Positions 1 through 6,137 of a DNA stretch of 7,447 bases are shown one piece after another. The notes below the pieces were generated by a model, which searched no databases, was not told the DNA's origin, and worked only from the letters and a program-made list of their open reading frames with translations. The stretch is taken from positions 1 to 7,447 of the forward strand of contig DFFO01000038.1 in NCBI GenBank assembly GCA_002369255.1, in the 5' to 3' direction. The position numbers and the translations under genes are program-made. How positions within the stretch are numbered: the stretch's first letter is position 1; each line of letters begins with the position of its first letter. The DNA comes from Lachnospiraceae bacterium UBA3774 (GTDB lineage Bacteria > Bacillota > Clostridia > Lachnospirales > Lachnospiraceae).

Positions 1-45
1 CCGCATTTCGAGTGCGGCTCGTTATGACCACTTCGATACGTCTCC
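1..45 (-). tRNA. tRNA-Ser (anticodon CGA), 5' portion only
   Basis: Read on the minus strand from base 45, the sequence folds as the first half of a tRNA. It shows acceptor strand GGAGACG, the TA linker, a short D arm (TCG...CGA around a GTGGTC-containing loop), G26, anticodon stem CCGCA/TGCGG and loop CTCGAAA. The anticodon CGA lies at + bases 8-10 and reads serine codon UCG. The GGAGA-type acceptor and 3-bp D stem are typical of bacterial tRNA-Ser, a class II tRNA. The long variable arm, T arm and 3' acceptor strand lie beyond the window edge, so the class II arm cannot be confirmed here. Confidence 0.9.
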
Positions 46-48
46 TGA

Positions 49-80
49 TCCGCTATATGCGTTTTAACGCACGAAGCGGA
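49..80 (-). repeat. Nested inverted repeat in the tRNA-Ser leader
   Basis: On the minus strand TCCGCT (80-75) pairs with AGCGGA (54-49). Inside it TGCGTT (71-66) can pair with AACGCA (63-58), separated by 3-base internal loops, giving a two-tier hairpin. It sits between the -10 box and base 45 of the tRNA. No T tract follows, so it does not look like an intrinsic terminator. It may be a leader structure for processing, or may simply separate the lipoprotein mRNA from the tRNA. Confidence 0.55.
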
Positions 81-108
81 TTATATCACATTTTTTTCAG
101 CCTGCAAA
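80..108 (-). promoter_or_regulatory. Promoter of tRNA-Ser(CGA)
   Basis: On the minus strand there is a perfect extended -10 (TGATATAAT, TATAAT at 80-85). A 4/6 -35 match, TTTGCA at 103-108, lies 17 bases upstream. The -35 and spacer overlap the last codons of the upstream lipoprotein gene, whose stop codon is at 97-99. The predicted start near base 73 gives a leader of about 28 bases before the mature tRNA at 45. Confidence 0.7.
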
Positions 109-1056
109 CAACAAACCGTCAAAAATTTCACTGCTTTCCATATTTTTGCCTCCGTTGTCGATCTGGGTCCATCCTTCAAGATAGATCCATCCGGTCTTTC
201 CGGCGGCAGTTTCTATTTTTACCCAATGTTCATTGTCTGTAAGGGGGAAATAGGCAAAATCTCCGTCCCCGCTGATCACGGACGTCTCGGAAGCCTTGTC
301 CATTTCTGCAAAAACAGTCAGGTCTTTTACAATGACGGGTTTTACGTAATCGTTTTTTGCAGGTTCTATCAGCTGTCCCTTTGAGAGCACGATTTCGCCG
401 TTTGCGTCAAGTTCATATTTTGCAACGCCTCTCCAGGTCTGAAGGAGCGATAAATGTATCATCGATGAGGCGGTGCCGTCTCCGGGAAGCTCAAAATAAC
501 TGTCGTACGGCATTCCTTCGATAAACTTAATATATTTGATATCGCCGTTTTCATATCTGAAAAACGTTGTAACGGTCCAGTCGTTTGATCCGTAATCGAC
601 AAGCGCGATTTCTTTCTTTCCGTCGTTTATATCGATATCGGTAATATAATAAAATTCCGTGTCCGGATTTTCGTACCAAATATCGAATCTATCAAAGGGA
701 TTTTCTTTCGAGGGATCTATCATGTTTTTTCCGTTTATGTCAATTTTGGTAAAACGGATCTCGTCATATGAAAACTCACCCTCGCTATGCGTAACAGTTT
801 CGACGCCTACGCATACCTCGTCGGCATTGCCGTCTCCGTCAAGGTCAGCCTTCGCGGTTTCGCCGATTTTGTATCTTTCGATCGTCAACACCTCGGCAGC
901 CGTGCTTTCCGATTCGCTTTCAAAAGACGTAGTCTCCGATCCTGAAGGAATACCGGCTATAGTCGTGTCGCTTTCCGTACCGGCATTATCGCCGCATGCG
1001 ATAAGCGATGATACCATAATAATGGCTGAAAAAAGCAGTAAAATCTTTTTAATCAT
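97..1056 (-). CDS. Secreted lipoprotein with Ca-loop-like repeats and C-terminal SH3-like domain
   Basis: This is a 319-residue protein of unknown specific function. Residues 1-21 form a signal peptide (MIKK, hydrophobic core, lipobox L-I-A-C) with Cys21 as the predicted lipidation site. Residues 22-57 are a Ser/Thr/Glu-rich linker. Residues 71-79 carry a DxDGDGxxD calcium-loop motif (D71, D73, D75, D79). A weaker similar unit occurs at 140-152 (DIDIND...E), resembling FG-GAP or VCBS-type strand repeats. About residues 247-298 look like a bacterial SH3 domain, with the W-V-K-I...G-K-T-G-W-I-Y pattern (W278, GW at 289-290); such domains often bind cell wall. The ATG at 1056 has AAGGAG (1062-1067) five bases upstream. 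It starts 38 bases after the asd stop with no terminator between, so it is probably co-transcribed with asd, though the products have no obvious link. Lipidation and surface location are well supported; ligand and role are unknown. Confidence 0.85.
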   Translation of the reverse strand: MIKKILLLFSAIIMVSSLIACGDNAGTESDTTIAGIPSGSETTSFESESESTAAEVLTIERYKIGETAKADLDGDGNADEVCVGVETVTHSEGEFSYDEIRFTKIDINGKNMIDPSKENPFDRFDIWYENPDTEFYYITDIDINDGKKEIALVDYGSNDWTVTTFFRYENGDIKYIKFIEGMPYDSYFELPGDGTASSMIHLSLLQTWRGVAKYELDANGEIVLSKGQLIEPAKNDYVKPVIVKDLTVFAEMDKASETSVISGDGDFAYFPLTDNEHWVKIETAAGKTGWIYLEGWTQIDNGGKNMESSEIFDGLLFAG

Positions 1057-1094
1057 GTTTGCTCCTTGCTACGGGCATGAAACTGCAGCCCGGT

Positions 1095-2177
1095 TTACTT
1101 CGCCGCTATCCTCTTTGTCGCATATAAAAGCTCGGCCGAAAGGACTCCGCCTCCTGCGGCGCCTCTGATTGTATTGTGCGAGAGTCCGGCGAACTTATAA
1201 TCAAAAATCGTATCCTCCCGAAGCCGTCCGGCGCTTACTGCCATGCCGCCTTCCAGATCGCGATCAAGCCTTGCCTGCGGACGATTGTCCTCCTCAAAAT
1301 AGTGAATAAACTGCTTCGGCGCAGAGGGCAGATCAAGCTCCTGCGGCAGACCGCGGAAGTTTTTCCAGGCCTCCAGAATCTCGTCCTTTGAAGGCTTTTT
1401 CTCAAAGCTGACAAAAACGGAAGCAGTATGCCCGTCCTGGACAGGGACTCGGTAACACTGTGCGCTGATAATAGGGCTCTTTGCCGGAACGATCACGCCG
1501 TTTTCGATCTTTCCCCAAATCTTCAGCGGCTCCTGTTCGCTCTTTTCTTCCTCTCCGCCGATATAAGGGATGAGATTGTCCGTCATCTCCGGCCAGTCTT
1601 TGAAAGTCTTTCCCGCGCCTGAAATAGCCTGGTAAGTAGAAACTACGCTCTTTACTGGCTTGAATTTCATAAGTGCGTGGAGCATAGGCGTATAGCACTG
1701 TATTGAGCAGTTCGGCTTTACGACAATAAATCCCCTCTTGGTTCCGAGCCGCCGCATCTGATAGGGCAAAACGTCAAGATGGTCTGCATTTACTTCGGGC
1801 ATGATCATGGGAACGTCCGGCGTCCAACGGTGAGCGCTGTTGTTTGACACTACCGGCGTTTCGGTCTTTGCATAGGCCTCTTCGATCGCCCTTATCTCTT
1901 CCTTGGTCATATCGACCGCGCTGAACAGCAGATCGACCGATTCTGCGGTCTTTTCGACATCGGAAACGTTTTTGACAACTATGTCTTTAACATTCTGCGG
2001 GCAGGGAATATCAAGCTTCCACCGCCCCGCGAGCGCCTCTTCGTAGGTCTTTCCGGCAGATCTTTCGCTTGCCGCAAGCGTGGTGACTTCAAACCACGGA
2101 TGATTTTCAAGCAGAGTAATAAACCGTTGACCAACCATTCCCGTAGCGCCGAGAATTCCGACTCTTAATTTTTCCAT
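1095..2177 (-). CDS. asd: Aspartate-semialdehyde dehydrogenase (archaeal/fungal-type)
   Basis: This cytosolic enzyme makes L-aspartate 4-semialdehyde by NADPH-dependent reductive dephosphorylation of aspartyl phosphate. That is the branch point to lysine/diaminopimelate, threonine and methionine. The 360-residue protein starts with a Rossmann nucleotide-binding motif (V-G-I-L-G-A-T-G-M-V-G, residues 6-16). It has the catalytic cysteine in K-P-N-C-S (Cys157), a Q-A-I-S-G-A-G-K segment (183-190), acidic substrate-loop residues with E211 and K212, and the acid/base histidine in R-V-P-V-Q-D-G-H-T (His250). The PNCS context and length fit the archaeal/fungal-like family rather than the GGNCTV E. 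coli-type enzyme. I chose the ATG at 2177 because an AAGGAAG ribosome binding site precedes it. The in-frame ATG at 2204 has none and lies only about 7 bases from the predicted transcription start. It has its own promoter and likely shares an mRNA with the lipoprotein downstream. Confidence 0.95.
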   Translation of the reverse strand: MEKLRVGILGATGMVGQRFITLLENHPWFEVTTLAASERSAGKTYEEALAGRWKLDIPCPQNVKDIVVKNVSDVEKTAESVDLLFSAVDMTKEEIRAIEEAYAKTETPVVSNNSAHRWTPDVPMIMPEVNADHLDVLPYQMRRLGTKRGFIVVKPNCSIQCYTPMLHALMKFKPVKSVVSTYQAISGAGKTFKDWPEMTDNLIPYIGGEEEKSEQEPLKIWGKIENGVIVPAKSPIISAQCYRVPVQDGHTASVFVSFEKKPSKDEILEAWKNFRGLPQELDLPSAPKQFIHYFEEDNRPQARLDRDLEGGMAVSAGRLREDTIFDYKFAGLSHNTIRGAAGGGVLSAELLYATKRIAAK

Positions 2178-2184
2178 AACCAAA

Positions 2185-2196
2185 CTTCCTTCCTTT
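2185..2196 (-). promoter_or_regulatory. Ribosome binding site that sets the asd start
   Basis: On the minus strand the purine run AAAGGAAGGAAG ends 7 bases before the ATG at 2177. An earlier in-frame ATG at 2204 lies upstream of this site and has no purine-rich stretch of its own. The shorter product is therefore preferred. Confidence 0.75.
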
Positions 2197-2217
2197 ATTT
2201 TCATTTTGAGTTACCAT

Positions 2218-2246
2218 ATTATACCAAATCGTCATGTAAAAAGAAA
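2218..2246 (-). promoter_or_regulatory. Predicted promoter of asd
   Basis: On the minus strand a perfect TATAAT lies at 2218-2223, with a weak -35 (TTTCTT, 2241-2246) 17 bases upstream. The -35 falls in the T tract of the preceding terminator, so the two elements share bases. Predicted transcription starts near 2211. Confidence 0.6.
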
Positions 2247-2277
2247 GACGCTAAATCCATTTGAGACCAGCGTCTTT
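2238..2277 (-). terminator. Rho-independent terminator after the ABC exporter operon
   Basis: On the minus strand AAAGACGCT (2277-2269) pairs perfectly with AGCGTCTTT (2252-2244) across a 16-base loop. CTTTTT follows at 2243-2238. It begins about 20 bases after the exporter stop codon at 2297. The plus-strand tail (TTTT then C) is weaker and no plus-strand gene ends here, so minus-strand function is favoured. Confidence 0.85.
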
Positions 2278-2296
2278 TCATGCTTCCTAAAACGAT

Positions 2297-4207
2297 TTAT
2301 TCTTCTGAAAAATTGTTTGAATAAAGCGAGTAATACCGTCCCCGTTTTTCGAGAAGTTCCTCATGCGAGCCTCTTTCTATAATGCGCCCGCCTTCAAGGA
2401 CCATTATACAGTCCGAATCGCGGACTGTCGAAAGACGGTGTGCAATGACAAATGTGGTCCTGCCTTTCATAATACTGTCCATTCCGCGCTGCACAAGCAC
2501 TTCGGTTCTTGTATCAACGGACGAAGTGGCCTCATCAAGAATAAGCACGGGCGGGTCGGCAACTGCTGCCCTGGATATGGACAAAAGCTGTCTCTGCCCC
2601 TGTGATAGATTCGCTCCGTCGTTTTTGAGCATAGTATTATAGCCGTCGGGCAGTCTGCGGATAAAGCTGTCAGCGTTTGCAAGCTTTGCCGCTTCGATAC
2701 ACTCCTCATCAGTAGCATCAAGGCGCCCGTAGCGTATGTTTTCCATGACAGTGCCCGTAAACAGGTTTGTTTCCTGCAAAACTACTCCCAGCGAATGCCG
2801 CAGGTCGTTCTTTTTGATGTCTTTAACGTTTATTCCGTCATATAAGATCTCGCCGTCTTTTATATCATAAAACCTGTTTATCAGATTTGTGATGGTGGTT
2901 TTTCCGGCTCCCGTAGATCCTACGAAAGCTATTTTCTGACCGGGATAGGCATAGATATCTATATCGTGCAAAATAGGATGATTTTCCCGATATTCAAAAT
3001 CCACGTCATTAAATCTTACATCTCCCAGCATCGGGATAAGCTCTTCGCGCCCCGCCTGATCCACGCGCTTCCAGGCCCAGCGTCCTGTCCTTTCGCTTTG
3101 TTCGACAAGACTGCCGTCATCTTGCGCACTGACTCTGACCAGAGTAACTTTTCCCTCGTCATTTTCCGGAGTCTCGTCAATGATTGCGAATATTCTTTTT
3201 GCGCCGGCAAGCGCGAGCACAATGCTGTTTACCTGAGCGCTCAACTGTCTGATAGGCCTTGAAAAACTTTTGTTAAGACCAAGGAAGGATACTATGGTAC
3301 CAAGCGTCAGATCCGCTCTTCCCGAGATCGCAAGTATTGCTCCTACCACTGCAACAAGCACGTAACTGAGATGTCCGAGGTTTCCGTTGATCGGCATCAG
3401 GATATTTGCGATACCGTTTGCTCTGTTGGCGGACTGCCTGAGCTCTTCATTTTTTTCTTCAAAGGTTTCGATCGCCCGGCTTTCGTGGTTGAAAACCTTT
3501 ACGACCTTTTGCCCCTGTATCATTTCTTCGATATATCCGTTTACGGAGGCAAGCTGCTGCTGCTGTTTTGCATAGTATTTGCCCGAGCTTGCTCCGACCC
3601 TTGCGGTAACGAAAAACGACACCAGCACCATTCCGACGCTGACAAGCGTCAGATAACCGCTCATTGCGATCATACTGACAAGCGTAATGGTGACGGTAAC
3701 CGCTGTCTGCAATATTTCGGGAACCGATGAAGATATAAGCTGTCTTAACGTATCTACGTCATTTGTGTAAACGCTCATGATACTGCCGTGAGAATGTGTG
3801 TCAAAATATTTTATCGGCAGTTTTTCCATGCGCGTAAATACGTCGTCACGGATCGTTTTAAGAGAGCCCTGGCTGATCACGGCAAGCACTCTCTGCTGAA
3901 CGTATGAAACGATAACTCCGGCAAGAAATATCATGGCAAGTTTTGAAAGAACCGCAAGCAGCGGCGCAAAATCAGGGTCCGCCGCCCCGATATTGGGAAC
4001 TATATACTCGTCCACAAGTGTCTTTTGGAAGAGCGTTCCCATAAGTGCGGCCACTGCGGCCGCGGCGATACATACGAGCGCCAAAAGATACAGCCACTTG
4101 TATTTCTTCAGGACGTATTTCATGACCCGAAAAAGCATCCTTACGGGGTGTTCGATCTTTTCATCGACTTTCATTCTGTCTCTGCGCGGTCCGGGAACTT
4201 GTGCCAT
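2297..4207 (-). CDS. ABC exporter half-transporter, catalytic (YheH/LmrD/TM288-like) subunit
   Basis: This 636-residue membrane protein fuses a six-helix exporter domain to an ATPase domain. Hydrophobic segments lie near residues 38-60, 82-107, 165-183, 186-205, 278-297 and 300-318. The ATPase has Walker A GSTGAGKT (430-437), Q-loop Gln478, signature LSQGQ (534-538), Walker B LILDE with catalytic Glu559, and switch His590, so its own ATP-binding half is intact. The signature departs from LSGGQ. Residues about 350-395 form an extra charged linker with R-W-A-W-K before the ATPase, as seen in larger subunits of this kind. It should pair with the product of the gene just upstream, whose stop codon is one base before this ATG. 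I chose the ATG at 4207 because AAGGGGG lies 6 bases upstream; an upstream in-frame ATG at 4240 would sit inside the preceding gene. The substrate cannot be read from sequence; family members export drugs, lipids or peptides. Confidence 0.93.
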   Translation of the reverse strand: MAQVPGPRRDRMKVDEKIEHPVRMLFRVMKYVLKKYKWLYLLALVCIAAAAVAALMGTLFQKTLVDEYIVPNIGAADPDFAPLLAVLSKLAMIFLAGVIVSYVQQRVLAVISQGSLKTIRDDVFTRMEKLPIKYFDTHSHGSIMSVYTNDVDTLRQLISSSVPEILQTAVTVTITLVSMIAMSGYLTLVSVGMVLVSFFVTARVGASSGKYYAKQQQQLASVNGYIEEMIQGQKVVKVFNHESRAIETFEEKNEELRQSANRANGIANILMPINGNLGHLSYVLVAVVGAILAISGRADLTLGTIVSFLGLNKSFSRPIRQLSAQVNSIVLALAGAKRIFAIIDETPENDEGKVTLVRVSAQDDGSLVEQSERTGRWAWKRVDQAGREELIPMLGDVRFNDVDFEYRENHPILHDIDIYAYPGQKIAFVGSTGAGKTTITNLINRFYDIKDGEILYDGINVKDIKKNDLRHSLGVVLQETNLFTGTVMENIRYGRLDATDEECIEAAKLANADSFIRRLPDGYNTMLKNDGANLSQGQRQLLSISRAAVADPPVLILDEATSSVDTRTEVLVQRGMDSIMKGRTTFVIAHRLSTVRDSDCIMVLEGGRIIERGSHEELLEKRGRYYSLYSNNFSEE

Positions 4208-4208
4208 A

Positions 4209-5978
4209 TCACACCCCCTTTCCGGCAGGCGACTCGTCAAAGTCTCCTCCCATGCTCATTTGCGTGTCATATATCTCACGGTAGATCGCATTGTTTTTAA
4301 GCAGATTTTCATGCGTATCAAAACCGTTTATCTTTCCGTCTTCCATAACTATTATACGATCCGCGTCCTTTACGCTTCCGATCCGCTGAGCGATTATTAT
4401 TTTTGTGGTGCCGGGAATCGCGTCCTTCATCGCGCTTCTTATGCGCGCGTCCGTTCCTGTATCAACGGCGCTCGTCGAATCGTCAAGAATAAGTATCTTG
4501 GGTTTTTTCAAAAGAGCCCTTGCTATGCACAATCGCTGTCTCTGTCCGCCCGATACGTTTGTTCCGCCCTGTTCTATCATAGTGTCATATCCGTCGGGAA
4601 GCTTTTTGATAAATTCGTCGGCAGCAGCCGCCTTGCAGGCTGCTTCGCATTCCTGCCTCGTGGCATGCTCGTTTCCCCAGCGAAGGTTGTCAAGAACAGT
4701 TCCCGAAAACAGAAGGTTTTTCTGAAGAACGACAGATACGTTGTCGCGAAGAGCAGCAATGTCGTACTTTCTGACGTCAACTCCTCCGACTCTTACCACG
4801 CCCTCATCCACGTCGTATAATCTGCTGATAAGATTTACAAGGCTCGTTTTCCCGCTTCCGGTGCCGCCTATTACTCCTACAGTCTCTCCGGATCTTATAT
4901 GAAGATCAATATTGCAAAGCGTCCTGTCGCCGCCGCCCTTTCTATATGAAAAACCGACGTTTTCAAAAACGATATCACCGTTTGCAACTTCAAAAACGGG
5001 ATCGTCAGGCTGTTTTACTGCAGGCTCCTCGTCAAGCACCTCGACTATCCTTCGCGCACTCGCAAGACTCATAATGATCATCGCAAAAACGCCGAGGAGC
5101 ATCATAAGCGACATCATAACCGTGGATATATAACTAAAAAGCGAAGTAAGCTCTCCCGTAGTCATGCTCCCGCCCGCGATAAAGTGCGCGGCAAGCCACG
5201 AAACCGCGATAATGAGCGAATAAATGACCAGCATCATGCCGGGCGAAACAAGGGCCATTATCTTTTCCGCCCGCATTGCGACCTTGTAAAGGAGGCCGGA
5301 CGCATTTTTGAATTTCTCGTTTTCGAAGTCTTCTCTGACAAAAGATTTGACAACGCGTATTGCCGTAATGTTTTCCTGAACGTCTGTATTTAACTCGTCA
5401 TATTTTTTGAAGACCTCGGCGAAAATGCCGGACACTTTTTTTACGACAAAAACCATGATGATTCCAAGCACGGCGATCGCACCGAGAAAAACAAAGCTGA
5501 TCCTCGTATTTATAACAAAACACATAACAAGCGATGAGATGAGCGTAATAGGCGCTCTGACGGCCATTCTCGTGGACATCTGAAAGGCTTGCTGAATATT
5601 GGTGACGTCGGTGGTCAATCTCGTGATCAAACCTCCGGTGCTGAATTTGTCGATATTTGCAAAAGAATAAGTCTGTATCTTGCTATACATGGAAGAACGA
5701 AGATTCGCCGCAAATCCGGTAGAGGCCTTGGCCGCGAGCTTTCCGGCAAGGATTGCAAACGTCAGCGACAAAAATGCCATAAGGACCATCAGACAACCGT
5801 ATTTTATGATGCTGCTCATATCTCCGCTTCCGTTTCCGCCGTTTATACCCTCATCTATCAGATAGGCTGCGACAAAAGGAATCAGCGTTTCCATAAACAC
5901 TTCGAGCATTGCAAAAACCGGCGTCATAACAGCAGATTTTTTATATTGTTTTACATTTGACCATAATTTTTTTATCAT
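4209..5978 (-). CDS. ABC exporter half-transporter, degenerate-site (YheI/LmrC/TM287-like) subunit
   Basis: This 589-residue membrane protein has six predicted helices (about residues 17-41, 58-80, 138-158, 161-181, 240-268, 276-306) followed by an ATPase domain. Walker A is GGTGSGKT (371-378), Q-loop Gln419, signature VSGGQ (475-479). After Walker B Asp499 the residue normally glutamate is Asp500 (ILILDD), and the switch histidine is Gln531 (I-A-Q-R). These two losses mark the non-catalytic half of heterodimeric exporters such as TM287/288, LmrCD and BmrCD. The partner encoded immediately downstream keeps both residues. The likely complex is a 1:1 heterodimer in the cytoplasmic membrane exporting an unidentified hydrophobic compound or peptide. 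I chose the ATG at 5978 because AGGAG lies 6 bases upstream; an in-frame ATG at 5993 has no ribosome binding site. A promoter with a palindromic operator lies just upstream. Confidence 0.93.
   Translation of the reverse strand: MIKKLWSNVKQYKKSAVMTPVFAMLEVFMETLIPFVAAYLIDEGINGGNGSGDMSSIIKYGCLMVLMAFLSLTFAILAGKLAAKASTGFAANLRSSMYSKIQTYSFANIDKFSTGGLITRLTTDVTNIQQAFQMSTRMAVRAPITLISSLVMCFVINTRISFVFLGAIAVLGIIMVFVVKKVSGIFAEVFKKYDELNTDVQENITAIRVVKSFVREDFENEKFKNASGLLYKVAMRAEKIMALVSPGMMLVIYSLIIAVSWLAAHFIAGGSMTTGELTSLFSYISTVMMSLMMLLGVFAMIIMSLASARRIVEVLDEEPAVKQPDDPVFEVANGDIVFENVGFSYRKGGGDRTLCNIDLHIRSGETVGVIGGTGSGKTSLVNLISRLYDVDEGVVRVGGVDVRKYDIAALRDNVSVVLQKNLLFSGTVLDNLRWGNEHATRQECEAACKAAAADEFIKKLPDGYDTMIEQGGTNVSGGQRQRLCIARALLKKPKILILDDSTSAVDTGTDARIRSAMKDAIPGTTKIIIAQRIGSVKDADRIIVMEDGKINGFDTHENLLKNNAIYREIYDTQMSMGGDFDESPAGKGV
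4212..4221 (-). promoter_or_regulatory. Ribosome binding site inside the end of the first ABC gene
   Basis: On the minus strand AAAGGGGGTG precedes the ATG at 4207, with about 6 bases between the G run and the start. It lies in the last codons of the upstream ABC gene, whose TGA is at 4209-4211. This arrangement suggests translational coupling and fixes the start at 4207. Confidence 0.75.
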
Positions 5979-5984
5979 AACTAT

Positions 5985-5989
5985 CTCCT
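5985..5989 (-). promoter_or_regulatory. Ribosome binding site of the first ABC gene
   Basis: AGGAG on the minus strand is 6 bases before the ATG at 5978. It decides against the in-frame ATG at 5993, which would place this motif within codons. Confidence 0.75.
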
Positions 5990-6000
5990 GCAACCATACT

Positions 6001-6030
6001 ATTATAGATTGAGCACAATCTATTTACCAA
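6001..6030 (-). promoter_or_regulatory. Promoter of the ABC exporter operon
   Basis: On the minus strand TATAAT is at 6001-6006. TTGGTA (6025-6030), a 4/6 match to the -35 box, lies 18 bases upstream. The spacer is almost filled by a perfect palindrome. Transcription would start near 5994, only about 16 bases before the ATG, which leaves a very short leader. Confidence 0.7.
6004..6023. promoter_or_regulatory. Perfect 20-base palindrome, probable operator of the exporter operon
   Basis: ATAGATTG (6004-6011) and CAATCTAT (6016-6023) are exact inverted repeats separated by AGCA. The site overlaps the upstream half of the -10 box and fills the -10/-35 spacer, so a bound dimer would block RNA polymerase. 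Size and symmetry fit a dimeric winged-helix repressor such as a MarR-family protein, which often control multidrug exporters; the family assignment is inference. No regulator gene lies in this window. Confidence 0.65.
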
Positions 6031-6076
6031 TAAATTTTTTATAAAAACCCCTGCGCAGATTCGTTGTAAATTATCA

Positions 6077-6105
6077 TTCAACTGCATGGATATTTCTGCT
6101 ATAAT
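6077..6105 (+). promoter_or_regulatory. Promoter of the trigger factor-like lipoprotein gene
   Basis: TATAAT is at 6100-6105. TTCAAC, a 4/6 match to the -35 box, lies at 6077-6082 with a 17-base spacer. Predicted transcription starts near 6112, giving a leader of about 26 bases that contains the ribosome binding site AAAGGA (6126-6131). It diverges from the exporter promoter, and the palindromic operator lies more than 50 bases upstream of its -35. Confidence 0.7.
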
Positions 6106-6137
6106 AAGAAAACATTCAATGACCGAAAGGATTTATT

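Noticed and set aside
49..80. Leader hairpin considered as the intrinsic terminator of the lipoprotein gene
   Set aside because: The minus-strand sequence after the stem is TCAGGAGACG, with no run of T, and it leads directly into the tRNA.
1072..1092. Short inverted repeat CGGGC...GCCCG between asd and the lipoprotein, considered as a terminator
   Set aside because: The stem is only 5 bp with an 11-base loop and no T tract. It is too weak to separate the two genes.
659..1168. Plus-strand open frame of 169 codons
   Set aside because: It is antisense to the lipoprotein and to the end of asd, is rich in Ser/Pro as expected from a reverse-frame shadow, and has no start signals.
2178..2204. Upstream in-frame ATG of asd at 2204
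   Set aside because: It has no ribosome binding site and lies within a few bases of the predicted transcription start. The purine-rich site fits the ATG at 2177.
3933..4820. Long plus-strand open frame of 295 codons
   Set aside because: It runs antisense across both ABC genes, has no ribosome binding site and gives a low-complexity protein without recognisable motifs. The minus-strand frames carry all ATPase motifs.
6041..6060. A-run plus CTGCGCAG palindrome in the divergent intergenic region, considered as a terminator or riboswitch part
   Set aside because: The 8-base palindrome has no room for a loop and no gene ends here. No known riboswitch pattern was recognised in the short leaders.
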